DNA of 12,528 nucleotides from JBCCBI01 sp039034155 (GCA_039034155.1 JBCCBI010000139.1:1-12528); one strand, 5' to 3'; shown: positions 1-6,607, counted from the stretch's first letter. Made by a program: numbers and translations. Notes: generated from the letters alone by a model not told the origin.

Positions 1-2
1 CT

Positions 3-812
3 AATCAAGACAGCATTGAGATTTATGTGCGGTTGTTTCAAGACAGATGTACCGTAAGCATCAACACGAGTGGCGCGCACCTCCACAAACGCGGCTACCG
101 TGACCACAGCTATACAGCACCGTTGCGAGAAACCTTGGCGGCGGCGGTTTTGAAAGAGTTAAATCTACCTAACTACACAACCTTGATTGACCCTATGTGC
201 GGTTCTGGAACGTTGCTTATTGAGGCCGCACTGCTATCGCGCCGAATGCCTGTGGGGTTTGTGTTTGGTGATGATGTGCTCGAGGCTGTTGAAACATCAC
301 CAACTGTGCGAGATTATGGTTTTGAGAATTTACCTATCTTTCAAGCTAGCAAATGGCAGCGTTTGGCCCGAGAAGCCTTGTTAGCAGCTTTGCCGACAAG
401 TCCCCTAGAAATCCTTGGTGGCGATATTAGCGAAGAGGCCGTCAATTTAACCCGCCGCCATGCGTTGCGGGCAGGTATAGGTGATGATGTTTATGCCATC
501 AATTGTGATGCCTCAGCTTGGCTCGAGCCATCTCATAAAGCGATAGATGGATGGGCTAATGGACCCATTTTGATGCTTTGCAACGCACCTTATGGGCAGC
601 GCCTTGGTGAGGTGAATGATGTTTCTACAACTCTGAATGTCATGCGCCAGCAAGTGCTCGAGCACAATGGGAACTTTCCTGATAAACCTGTTACCTTCGC
701 AGTCATCACCAGCCCTAAAATTGCTGATAAACTCACTGGCTTTAAGGTTCGTAAACGCTTTCGCAATGGTGGGTTGAAGGTGGTTTTGCTCGAGGTGGAT
801 AACTCAGCTTAA
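3..812 (+). CDS. THUMP/RlmL-type SAM-dependent RNA methyltransferase, 3' part (5' end outside window)
   Basis: Probable class I SAM-dependent methyltransferase acting on a guanosine of rRNA or tRNA (RlmL/TrmN/UPF0020 family). The frame is open from the window edge. The codons before the GTG at 27 already encode family-like sequence (NQDSIEIYVRLFQDR), so the gene begins upstream and the missing part should hold the THUMP domain. Visible signatures are the TSGAHLHKRGYR segment that precedes the catalytic domain, SAM-binding motif I DPMCGSGTLLIEAA, an acidic loop GGDISEEAV, and motif IV written CNAPYGQRLG. The family normally has NPPYG in motif IV, so the first Pro is replaced by Ala. The gene ends with TAA inside a short tandem repeat and converges on the S4-protein gene 36 bp away. 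The family call is firm. The exact RNA target cannot be read from the sequence. Confidence 0.88.
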   Translation, partial: NQDSIEIYVRLFQDRCTVSINTSGAHLHKRGYRDHSYTAPLRETLAAAVLKELNLPNYTTLIDPMCGSGTLLIEAALLSRRMPVGFVFGDDVLEAVETSPTVRDYGFENLPIFQASKWQRLAREALLAALPTSPLEILGGDISEEAVNLTRRHALRAGIGDDVYAINCDASAWLEPSHKAIDGWANGPILMLCNAPYGQRLGEVNDVSTTLNVMRQQVLEHNGNFPDKPVTFAVITSPKIADKLTGFKVRKRFRNGGLKVVLLEVDNSA

Positions 813-860
813 CAACTCGGTCTAACAGTTGAGTTTAACGACTCGGGTTTAACGACTCCG
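808..860. repeat. Degenerate 13-14 bp tandem repeat (about 4 copies) covering both convergent stop codons
   Basis: Four adjacent units can be laid out: CTTAACAACTCGG (808-820), TCTAACAGTTGAG (821-833), TTTAACGACTCGG (834-846) and GTTTAACGACTCCG (847-860). GTTTAACGACTC is exact at 833-844 and 847-858. The first unit contains the TAA of the plus-strand methyltransferase and the last contains the TAA (as TTA, 849-851) of the minus-strand S4 gene. I see no convincing stem plus T-run terminator here. Confidence 0.65.
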
Positions 861-1580
861 CTCAATCTGCAAATGGACTTTGTGGTTGCCTTTTTTGGTG
901 GTTCCCTCGAGCGCCACCAACCTGACGCGCCCAAGGCCGTCAGCATAAATTTCATCACCCACGTTGGCACTGCTGGACTTGCCAGCGGGTTTGCCGTTGA
1001 CGCTTACGTTACCCCCGGCGACACCTTTACTAAAGTAGGACCTCGAGACGCGAAACGCTTTGGCACCCAGTACGTCCACCCGCAACGACGGCACCACCAC
1101 GTGCAAATCTTTGCCGCTTTTGGTGTCTAGCAAACTGAGGTCAACTTCGCTGACAGTCACAGGTTGCCCGGCAACACGCTCAACCTCGAGTGCTGCCGCC
1201 AGCTTATTTTTAACCAGAATCACGCTGAGGCCGTCGTCGTGGCTAATCACATCGCCTAGGTCGCCTTCATCCAAACCTGCTTGCCGCAGTGCGCCACGCA
1301 AGAGGTCGTCGTCGTGAACATCGGCCACGTAAACGGCCACAAGTGCAGGCGTGACTTCAGGAATGTGCTGCGGAAACGCGCTGACAATACGCCTACGCGC
1401 CCCGCTGATGCCGCCACTGCTCGAGGCCTGAACATCATTATCCAACCGCAGGGAAGCTTCTAAACTAGCAGCCTCATCTGGATCCAAAAACGAGCTGGAC
1501 GCGACCCGCCCACCTTGGGCTTGTTTCAGCAGTGACGTACGTAGTTCTGTGAGTTGTGGCCCTACTACATTAGTGGACAT
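849..1580 (-). CDS. YlmH-like RNA-binding protein with C-terminal S4 domain
   Basis: Predicted cytoplasmic RNA-binding protein of about 243 residues. The N-terminal half has the FLDPDEAASLEA element and the LLRGALRQAGLDEGDLGDVI segment, which corresponds to the LGALLGLGL..KIGDI core of YlmH and cyanobacterial photosystem II S4 proteins. The S4 domain lies near residues 165-221 (SLRVDVLGAKAFRVSRSYFSKG, then VNGKPAGKSSSANVGDEI). YlmH-type proteins bind ribosomal RNA or stalled 50S subunits, so a translation or ribosome-quality role is likely by family. The start is chosen at ATG 1580 because the alternative TTG four codons upstream has no advantage. The ATG lies inside the 3' end of the CBS-ACT gene (11-bp overlap), which points to translational coupling in one transcript. 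Confidence 0.82.
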   Translation of the reverse strand: MSTNVVGPQLTELRTSLLKQAQGGRVASSSFLDPDEAASLEASLRLDNDVQASSSGGISGARRRIVSAFPQHIPEVTPALVAVYVADVHDDDLLRGALRQAGLDEGDLGDVISHDDGLSVILVKNKLAAALEVERVAGQPVTVSEVDLSLLDTKSGKDLHVVVPSLRVDVLGAKAFRVSRSYFSKGVAGGNVSVNGKPAGKSSSANVGDEIYADGLGRVRLVALEGTTKKGNHKVHLQIERSR

Positions 1581-2211
1581 CAACAACCTCAATATTTTTG
1601 TCAGCTAGTCGTTCAGGGTAATTTTCAGCACCTTCACCAACAACCCGTAAAACCATTTTGCGTTTACCCTCATGAACACCCGCTGTGGTTACAGCGACAA
1701 TGTTAGATGGTGCAGCGGCACCTGCAACTTGCGCGAGTAAACCGGGTTCGTCTGGCATGTACACGCTTACTCGCGTACCACCTTCGCGTAAACCCAGCAC
1801 GGTTACAAACGCGCGCAGCATATCTGTAATCGTAAAAATGCCGCACAGTTCGCCATCATCTACGCTGGCATCCACCACGACGGGCAAGCCAGACACCTTT
1901 TTTTCTTCCATCAGCAGCGCGGCTTCTTCAACGGGTGTGTCAGGTGTGATCGTGTAGAGGGCTTTATGCATCACGTCATCCACCCGGAGTTTACTCACCA
2001 AATAGTTAAGCTCATAAATAGATAGCGAGGTGGCGTTGGGCGGGCTGGCTTCGCGCAGGTCTTTGTCGGTCACAATACCCACCAGACGCCCTTCATCGAC
2101 GACAGGTAAACGTCGGTACGCTTCTTTGCGCAAAATTTGCATGGCTTCAATAATGCGGGTTCGGCTCGAGACCGCCCGGGGGTTTTCCGTCATCCAGTCT
2201 TTAACAAGCAT
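1570..2211 (-). CDS. CBS-CBS-ACT domain protein
   Basis: Probable regulatory protein of 213 residues. Two CBS motifs (about residues 3-60 and 75-130, with LPVVDEGRLVGIVTDKDL and the second LPVVVDAS..CGIFTITDML) are followed by an ACT-like domain (GTRVSVYMPDEPGLLAQVAG onward). CBS pairs bind adenosyl nucleotides and ACT domains bind small ligands such as amino acids. This arrangement matches AcuB-like proteins, but no catalytic domain is present and the ligand is unknown. ATG 2211 is preferred over GTG 2217 because AGGAAG (2223-2218, minus strand) sits 5 nt before the ATG. The gene overlaps the start of the downstream S4-protein gene. Confidence 0.85.
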   Translation of the reverse strand: MLVKDWMTENPRAVSSRTRIIEAMQILRKEAYRRLPVVDEGRLVGIVTDKDLREASPPNATSLSIYELNYLVSKLRVDDVMHKALYTITPDTPVEEAALLMEEKKVSGLPVVVDASVDDGELCGIFTITDMLRAFVTVLGLREGGTRVSVYMPDEPGLLAQVAGAAAPSNIVAVTTAGVHEGKRKMVLRVVGEGAENYPERLADKNIEVVDVH

Positions 2212-2514
2212 GGTCACTTCCTAAGAGCCTTCGTGCTGCAGGTATTATCTGTCAAAGATGATACCTATAGCGCGATGGCGTAAATGCAAAGGCATTAGCG
2301 TGATGGCATTTTTCTCAACTGATGAGTGCAAGTTGCGTCTGTCAGTTGGCGATAATGCATTAGTATGTCACATTGTGCCTGGTAGCCAACTGAAAAAGCG
2401 CAACACATGTTGATGCGTTACGCTCATGAACTCACTTTTGAAAGATGGTGACGTCAGATAGTTACGATGTTAAGCAGCTCAGTATTAAGCAGCTCAGTAT
2501 TAAGCAGCTCGGTA
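2212..2514. other. Non-coding spacer between CBS-ACT and peroxiredoxin genes
   Basis: About 300 bases without a supportable gene. It holds an 8-bp inverted repeat CAGTTGGC (2343-2350) / GCCAACTG (2385-2392) with a 34-nt loop. A TTGACA hexamer lies on the minus strand (2255-2250), 38 bases before the CBS-ACT ATG, and could be a -35 element. I cannot find a good -10 at the right distance. The right end is the 15-bp tandem repeat described separately. No ORF here looks coding. Confidence 0.5.
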
Positions 2515-2524
2515 TTAAGCAGCT
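2470..2524. repeat. 15-bp tandem repeat at the peroxiredoxin 3' end, giving four in-frame stops
   Basis: Units TTAAGCAGCTCAGTA occur at 2470-2484 and 2485-2499, TTAAGCAGCTCGGTA at 2500-2514, and a 10-base partial unit at 2515-2524. The partial unit is the gene's own end (minus strand GCT GCT TAA). Since 15 is a multiple of 3, the TAA recurs in frame at every copy. The gene's last two Ala codons and its stop have thus been multiplied downstream. The copies are nearly identical, so the expansion looks recent. Confidence 0.9.
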
Positions 2525-3078
2525 ACCGTGTGATGGTCTGTGACTTCGCCTCTGGCTGGATAGTCTTTATCCAACACAAAGTCAAGCGCGCCTAAAATCT
2601 CAGCGAAGTTAGGGCGAGCAAAGGGCATGGTTTGCACAGTGCCAAAGTAAAGCGTGCCGTCTGGGCGAATCAAATACAAACCGGGTTCACTAAACAGGTC
2701 GGGTTCGACAACACCAGTTGAGGTTTTGCCGCGACTGGTGGAAATGTAGAGACCCCATTCTCGAGCTTTATCTAAATCAAGCCCGTACCCAATGGTGAGG
2801 TTATCAAGTTTCCAGTCTTGTTTAGCTGCGGTTGCGCGGTCTTCGTCATCGCTGCTGATGGCTACGACGTTAACACCGCGTTCGCTGAATTTCTCGAGCT
2901 TATTACTTAAATCTTTCAGGTAGCGTCCGCAGATGGGGCAGTGTAGACCACGATAAAACACAACCATCGTAAAGTTTTCTGGGGTTTGGTTAGCAAGGTT
3001 CCAAGAACCGCCGCCAACTGTGGATACTTCCAAACTAGGGACCGCTTGGCGCGGCATAAGATTATTAATTGTGCTCAT
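2515..3078 (-). CDS. Peroxiredoxin-like (AhpC/TSA family) protein
   Basis: Thioredoxin-fold redox protein of 187 residues, probably a cytosolic peroxiredoxin-like reductase; no signal peptide is visible. The active-site segment FYRGLHCPICGRYLKDLS carries C47 and C50 as a CxxC pair, where classical AhpC has a lone peroxidatic Cys in this strand-helix junction. The VVAISSD segment and the late LIRPDGTLYFG strand also fit the AhpC/TSA fold. The strong ribosome site TAGGAGG (minus strand, 7-8 nt before ATG 3078) fixes the start. The upstream spacer has two identical-architecture palindromes (3126-3139 and 3144-3157), which suggests a dedicated regulator. The oxidant and electron donor are not known. 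Confidence 0.85.
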   Translation of the reverse strand: MSTINNLMPRQAVPSLEVSTVGGGSWNLANQTPENFTMVVFYRGLHCPICGRYLKDLSNKLEKFSERGVNVVAISSDDEDRATAAKQDWKLDNLTIGYGLDLDKAREWGLYISTSRGKTSTGVVEPDLFSEPGLYLIRPDGTLYFGTVQTMPFARPNFAEILGALDFVLDKDYPARGEVTDHHTVAA

Positions 3079-3125
3079 AATGTTTCCTCCTAGCGCTACA
3101 GTACTCAGCTTAAGATGATTCTGTC

Positions 3126-3157
3126 GTCAAACATTTGACCTGCGTCAAGCAGTTGAC
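3126..3157. promoter_or_regulatory. Twin GTCAA-N4-TTGAC palindromes upstream of the peroxiredoxin gene
   Basis: GTCAA-ACAT-TTGAC (3126-3139) and GTCAA-GCAG-TTGAC (3144-3157) are two 14-bp palindromes with identical arms. Their centres are 18 bp apart, close to two helical turns, and they lie 48-80 bp before the ATG. The arms read TTGACG on the minus strand, so one may overlap a -35 hexamer, although I see no clean -10. This is the geometry of paired sites for a dimeric helix-turn-helix regulator. Its identity is unknown. Confidence 0.55.
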
Positions 3158-3212
3158 GTGAGGTTGATGTGTCTTGAATCCAAGAATTATTCATCGAGCA
3201 ACCTGTCATCTA

Positions 3213-4046
3213 TTATTGCCCACTCCACCTTCTAAAAAATCCACCCTCTGTTCTTACCAAGGCAATGTAGATGGGTTCAGGCCTAATCCCCGAAAATCCC
3301 GTGTGAATAGTTTGTAGATTGGGAAGGTATGTACCACTGGAGACTCCCCACACATCATTTGGTAAACGAGGAAGTGTGTACTCCCCTCGTATAACGCTGA
3401 CAATAGCAAGTTCAGAAGGATCAATACCTTCAGGAACAGTAATGGCAAGTCCAAACGACTGTCTACTACGTCTGGCTATAACTTCTTTATCACTACTAAT
3501 GCTGTAGATAGGCGAAATAACTTCAACACGGTCGTCACTCAGATTGGGAGTATTAATAACCTCCTCTGGAGAGTCTGCCTCTTCAATCATAATGTTGACA
3601 GTTTCCTCAAGCGCACCGTTGATGGATAGAACAGCTACACCATGCTTGCTAAACACATACCCTTCTTCAGGTCGCATCGTCAGCGTGCCATCTTCGTTTT
3701 CTGGTGTTTGCACGGTAATCGTCTTCTGTACATGAGCTTGGACACTACCGTCACTTACGGTCAGCAGTACATCTGTCTCACCTGCTCGGTTAAAAGTTTT
3801 CTCAACTTCAATACCTTCAGTTGTACTGCCATCCGCAAACGTCCACACATAGCTCAAATCGTTAGCAGTCCCATCTACGACTGTTGTGCTGGACGCATCA
3901 AAAAACACAGTTAGCGGTGGAAGTCCTGAACTCAAGGTAATCTCAAACTCTGGATTGATGTGGGTACTTTGCGCAAAGATTGCTGGCGTTGCAAGGAGCG
4001 CAAGTGTCATTGCTGTACAAGTTAATACTGCTGCTAACGGTTTCAT
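3213..4046 (-). CDS. Secreted PKD-domain protein of unknown function
   Basis: A 277-residue exported protein. Residues 1-26 form a signal peptide (MKPLAAV..., hydrophobic core LALLATPAIF, likely cleavage after AIFAQ or FA). Residues about 32-113 form a PKD/immunoglobulin-like domain (YVWTFADGST, EVEKTFNRAGETDVLLTVSDG). Residues 120-277 are predicted beta-rich and I recognise no family. No membrane anchor or sorting motif is seen, and two stops in a row (TAA TAG) end the gene. A ribosome site AGAGG precedes ATG 4046 on the minus strand. The gene has no CTCGAG site, in contrast to most of the window, so it could be a later acquisition. It is divergent from gapA, and no pathway link is evident. 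Confidence 0.8.
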   Translation of the reverse strand: MKPLAAVLTCTAMTLALLATPAIFAQSTHINPEFEITLSSGLPPLTVFFDASSTTVVDGTANDLSYVWTFADGSTTEGIEVEKTFNRAGETDVLLTVSDGSVQAHVQKTITVQTPENEDGTLTMRPEEGYVFSKHGVAVLSINGALEETVNIMIEEADSPEEVINTPNLSDDRVEVISPIYSISSDKEVIARRSRQSFGLAITVPEGIDPSELAIVSVIRGEYTLPRLPNDVWGVSSGTYLPNLQTIHTGFSGIRPEPIYIALVRTEGGFFRRWSGQ

Positions 4047-4127
4047 AGGTTAAGCCTCTTTATAGGAGCATTTGATGTGACGAAATGGGTTTGGTGGCGC
4101 TGGCAAGTCGTTTGTTAGCGTAGCGTC

Positions 4128-4159
4128 AATACCTAGGGGCAAACGTTTCTGAAGGTATT
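4128..4159. promoter_or_regulatory. Inverted repeat AATACCT/AGGTATT around an AAACGTTT palindrome in the gapA upstream region
   Basis: AATACCT (4128-4134) and AGGTATT (4153-4159) are perfect 7-bp arms flanking 18 bases that include the palindrome AAACGTTT (4141-4148). It lies between the divergent PKD-protein gene and gapA, about 130 bp before the gapA start. It could be an operator for either gene. No regulator is implied by the sequence. Confidence 0.35.
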
Positions 4160-4201
4160 CTACGGTGTGCGTTACAATTGCTGGCGGGGAGCGCGAGCAA
4201 T

Positions 4202-4228
4202 TTGTCGCGACTGTGTTTAGTTTTTAAT
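4202..4228 (+). promoter_or_regulatory. Candidate gapA promoter
   Basis: TTGTCG (4202-4207) resembles a -35 hexamer. TTTAAT (4223-4228) matches TATAAT at five of six positions, but the spacing is only 15 bp. The -35 overlaps the right arm of a CGCGA/TCGCG inverted repeat (4192-4196 / 4205-4209). It would give a leader of roughly 50-60 nt that contains the GTGTAC half-sites described next. This is a weak call from hexamer matching only. Confidence 0.3.
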
Positions 4229-4231
4229 CAT

Positions 4232-4264
4232 ACGTGTGCAAGATGTACACGTTAGAAGGTGTAC
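4232..4264 (+). promoter_or_regulatory. Overlapping alternative inverted repeats in the gapA leader
   Basis: ACGTGT (4232-4237) can pair with ACACGT (4247-4252). Alternatively GTACAC (4245-4250) can pair with GTGTAC (4259-4264). The middle element is shared, so the two hairpins exclude each other. Read as DNA, the same bases are three related half-sites just downstream of the candidate promoter, as for a repressor. The downstream hairpin ends 10 bases before the ribosome site AAAGGAGG. Confidence 0.4.
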
Positions 4265-4274
4265 GAATACTGCC

Positions 4275-4282
4275 AAAGGAGG
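4275..4282 (+). promoter_or_regulatory. Strong gapA ribosome binding site
   Basis: AAAGGAGG lies 7 nt before ATG 4290. It decides this start over an in-frame start at 4236, which would add 18 residues with no family similarity. Confidence 0.85.
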
Positions 4283-4289
4283 CATAATC

Positions 4290-5282
4290 ATGAAAGTAGG
4301 TATTAACGGATTTGGACGCATTGGTCGTCAGATTTTTAGAATCATGTACGAGCGCGGGCACGACGTGGCGCTCATTAACGACCTCACCAGTAACGAGATG
4401 CTGGCCCAACTGCTCAAGTACGACTCTAACTACGGCAAGTTCCCAGACGAAATTAGCTTTGATGATGATAGCCTCAATGTAGGTGGGAAAACCGTGCAAG
4501 CAACCGCCATTCGCAACCCTGAAGAACTTCCTTGGGGTGACCTTGGTGTGGACTTGGTGATTGAATCTACGGGTATTTTCACCAAGCGCGACAAAGCTGC
4601 CATGCACTTAACGGCTGGTGCTAAAAAAGTGCTGATTTCTGCACCTAGTCCAGATGCTGACTTTGACATTATGCTAGGCGTTAACTCAGACCAGTATGAT
4701 CCAGATAAACATGTGATTGTCTCGAACGCATCGTGCACAACCAACTCGCTGGCACCTGTAATGAATGTGCTACAAGAGAGCTTTGGCGTTGAAAAAGCGA
4801 TGATGACAACCATTCACTCGTACACCAACGACCAAAACATCCTCGATTTACCTCACAAAGACCCACGCCGCGCACGGGCTGCTGCGGTTAACATGATTCC
4901 TACGACCACAGGTGCAGCTAAAGCCGTCGGTAAAGTGCTTCCACACTTCCAAGGGCGTTTTGATGGCGTTGCTATTCGTGTGCCCACCCCAACCGGCTCC
5001 ATCTCAGATGTAACTGCGCTACTTGGTAAAGACGTTACTGCTGAGGAAGTCAACGGCGCAGTGAAAGCGGCTGCTGATGGCCCGCTCAAAGGCATTGTTG
5101 ACTACAGCACAGATCCGCTCGTGCTTAAAGACATTGTTGGTAACCCACACTCCGGCATTTATGACAGCCTCATGACGAAAACCATGGGCAACATGGCCAA
5201 AGTGTTTGTCTGGTACGACAACGAGTGGGGTTACAGCAACCGCATGGTAGACGTTGTTGAAATTATGGCCAAGAGTCTGTAA
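4290..5282 (+). CDS. gapA: Type I glyceraldehyde-3-phosphate dehydrogenase
   Basis: Cytosolic glycolytic enzyme (330 residues, normal length) that oxidises and phosphorylates glyceraldehyde-3-phosphate to 1,3-bisphosphoglycerate. The N-terminal Rossmann motif is GINGFGRIGR (residues 4-13), followed by the NAD-binding LINDL region near 29-33. The catalytic cysteine is C149 in SNASCTTNSLAP, with the partner histidine H176 in TTIHSYTNDQ. The substrate-binding RVPTPTGSISD and the C-terminal WYDNEWGYSNRMVD are intact. It lies directly upstream of pgk, which uses its product. A strong hairpin with a T-run between the two genes probably sets gapA mRNA above pgk mRNA. The gene has no CTCGAG sites. 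NAD specificity is likely from the Asp after the second strand, by family rule. Confidence 0.97.
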   Translation: MKVGINGFGRIGRQIFRIMYERGHDVALINDLTSNEMLAQLLKYDSNYGKFPDEISFDDDSLNVGGKTVQATAIRNPEELPWGDLGVDLVIESTGIFTKRDKAAMHLTAGAKKVLISAPSPDADFDIMLGVNSDQYDPDKHVIVSNASCTTNSLAPVMNVLQESFGVEKAMMTTIHSYTNDQNILDLPHKDPRRARAAAVNMIPTTTGAAKAVGKVLPHFQGRFDGVAIRVPTPTGSISDVTALLGKDVTAEEVNGAVKAAADGPLKGIVDYSTDPLVLKDIVGNPHSGIYDSLMTKTMGNMAKVFVWYDNEWGYSNRMVDVVEIMAKSL

Positions 5283-5303
5283 AGGCGAAATTTAAGAGTA
5301 TCG

Positions 5304-5335
5304 GGGAAGTCTGACGCGTGTCGGCTTCCCTTTTT
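5304..5335 (+). terminator. Hairpin terminator or attenuator between gapA and pgk
   Basis: GGGAAG (5304-5309) pairs with CTTCCC (5325-5330). An inner CTGAC/GTCGG stem (5311-5315 / 5320-5324, one G-T pair) closes a GCGT loop, and TTTTT follows at 5331-5335. This is a typical intrinsic terminator. The pgk ribosome site follows within 15 bases, so partial read-through from gapA into pgk is the simplest reading. Confidence 0.85.
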
Positions 5336-5356
5336 GTTTGTTAAGGAGAGAATGTT

Positions 5357-6541
5357 GTGAAACTCCGAACCTTAGATGATATTGATGTACAAAGTAAGCG
5401 CGTGCTCATGCGGGCTGACTTTAACGTGCCACTGAAAGATGGCGTGGTGCAAGATGAAAGCCGCATCACCGCGACGTTGCCAACTATTCGCAAGCTGGTT
5501 GACCAAGGTGTCACGTTAGTGTTGATGAGCCACTTGGGGCGGCCGAAAGGTGCTGAGGACAAGTACCGCTTGGGGCCAGTTGCTAAACGCTTGAGTGAGC
5601 ATCTTGGTGTAGATGTTCGCTATCTGGCGACCGACGGTGCTGCCTCCGATGAACAAGCTAAGTTTGTGGCAGACGCACCTAAAGGCAGTATCACGCTACT
5701 TGAAAACCTCCGCTTTGACAGCCGCGAAACCAAAAATAATCCCGAGTTTGCCAAAGTGCTTGCCAGCTAAGGCGATGTATTTGTAAGTGATGCGTTTGGT
5801 GCAGCTCACCGTGCCCACGCCAGTACTGAAGGCGTGGCGCATTTACTGCCCAATGCAGCAGGCTTGCTACTTGCCCGCGAAGTGTCTGTGCTAGGAAATC
5901 TGCTAGAAGCACCTGAAAAACCGTTTAAGGTCATTTTGGGTGGTGCCAAAGTCTCTGACAAAATTGGCGTGATGACGAACCTGGTGAACGTAGTCGATGA
6001 GATTTTGGTCGGTGGGGCCATGGCCTACACGTTTTTCAAAGCGCAAGGCGGTAACGTGGGCAAGTCACTGGTTGAAGATGATAAATTAGACGTCGCCAGA
6101 GATATTCTGGAACAAGCTGAAGCTAAAGGTGTCACGGTGCGTTTACCCCAAGATTCCCTGTGCGCTACCGAAATTGTCGAAGGTGCTGATGCAAGCGTGT
6201 ATCCATCCAATGACATTCCAGACGGCTACATGGGCTTAGACGCTGGCCCAGATGCTATTCAAGTCTATAAAGACGCCCTGACAGACGCCAAAACCGTTTT
6301 GTGGAACGGCCCGCTGGGTGTGTTTGAAGTTCCTCCGTTCGACAAAGGTACTAAAGCCATTGCCGAGACTGTGGCTGCTCTGGACGGCTATGTGGTCATT
6401 GGTGGGGGAGACTCGGTGGCAGCGATTAACGCTGTGGGGTTAGCAGATAAAATTGATCATATTTCAACAGGTGGTGGGGCGTCGTTGGAGTTGCTCGAGG
6501 GGAAAACCCTACCCGGTATTGCTGTCCTACTTGCAGATTAG
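5357..6541 (+). pseudogene. pgk: Phosphoglycerate kinase with one in-frame TAA at codon 138
   Basis: Encodes phosphoglycerate kinase, which makes ATP and 3-phosphoglycerate from the gapA product. The frame from GTG 5357 (AAGGAGAG 6 nt before it) to TAG 6541 is 394 codons, the family's usual length. It is broken only by TAA at 5768-5770. Both sides are intact: RADFNVP, SHLGRPKG and LLENLRF before; GDVFVSDAFGAAHRAHAST, GGAKVSDKI, WNGPLGVFE, GGGDSVAA and STGGGASLELLEGK after. The TAA falls where homologues have Leu in a sequence like A-x-L-x-D-V-F-V, so one TTA-to-TAA change explains it. Decay is unlikely, since nothing else is damaged and the enzyme is usually needed. Options are a sequencing or assembly error, a true recent nonsense mutation, or UAA read-through. 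Other genes here end in TAA, so UAA is normally a stop. Confidence 0.9.
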
Positions 6542-6553
6542 AATAAACCTATC

Positions 6554-6596
6554 AGAGACTGAGATAAGATTAGGACTTGTGCTAGTCTCAGTCTTT
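6554..6596 (+). terminator. Candidate terminator after pgk
   Basis: AGACTGAGA (6556-6564) and TCTCAGTCT (6586-6594) are perfect 9-bp arms, with one or two more pairs outside and a 21-nt loop. They begin 12 bases after the pgk stop. The following T-run is short (TTT), so termination strength is doubtful. The stem could equally protect the mRNA 3' end. Confidence 0.5.
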
Positions 6597-6607
6597 GATA
6601 ATGTACT

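Noticed and set aside
2250..2255. TTGACA (minus strand) as a firm promoter for the CBS-ACT gene
   Set aside because: No acceptable -10 hexamer lies 16-18 bases downstream; GATAAT follows directly with no spacing.
2343..2392. The CAGTTGGC/GCCAACTG inverted repeat as a terminator for the peroxiredoxin gene
   Set aside because: On the minus strand the T-run precedes the stem and the loop is 34 nt, so the order is wrong.
4236..4289. An 18-residue N-terminal extension of GAPDH
   Set aside because: The strong ribosome site and the family N-terminus both point to ATG 4290.
4224..4607. Minus-strand 127-codon ORF opposite gapA
   Set aside because: It mirrors a strongly conserved gene, has no family features, and is best explained as an antisense shadow.
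5352..5360. ATG-TTG-TGA overlapping the pgk GTG as another leader mini-ORF
   Set aside because: The ribosome site is only 1-3 bases from that ATG but well placed for the GTG, and a two-codon overlap can arise by chance.
5357..6541. A reassigned genetic code with UAA as sense
   Set aside because: At least seven genes in the window end correctly with TAA at normal length, so only local suppression or error remains possible.
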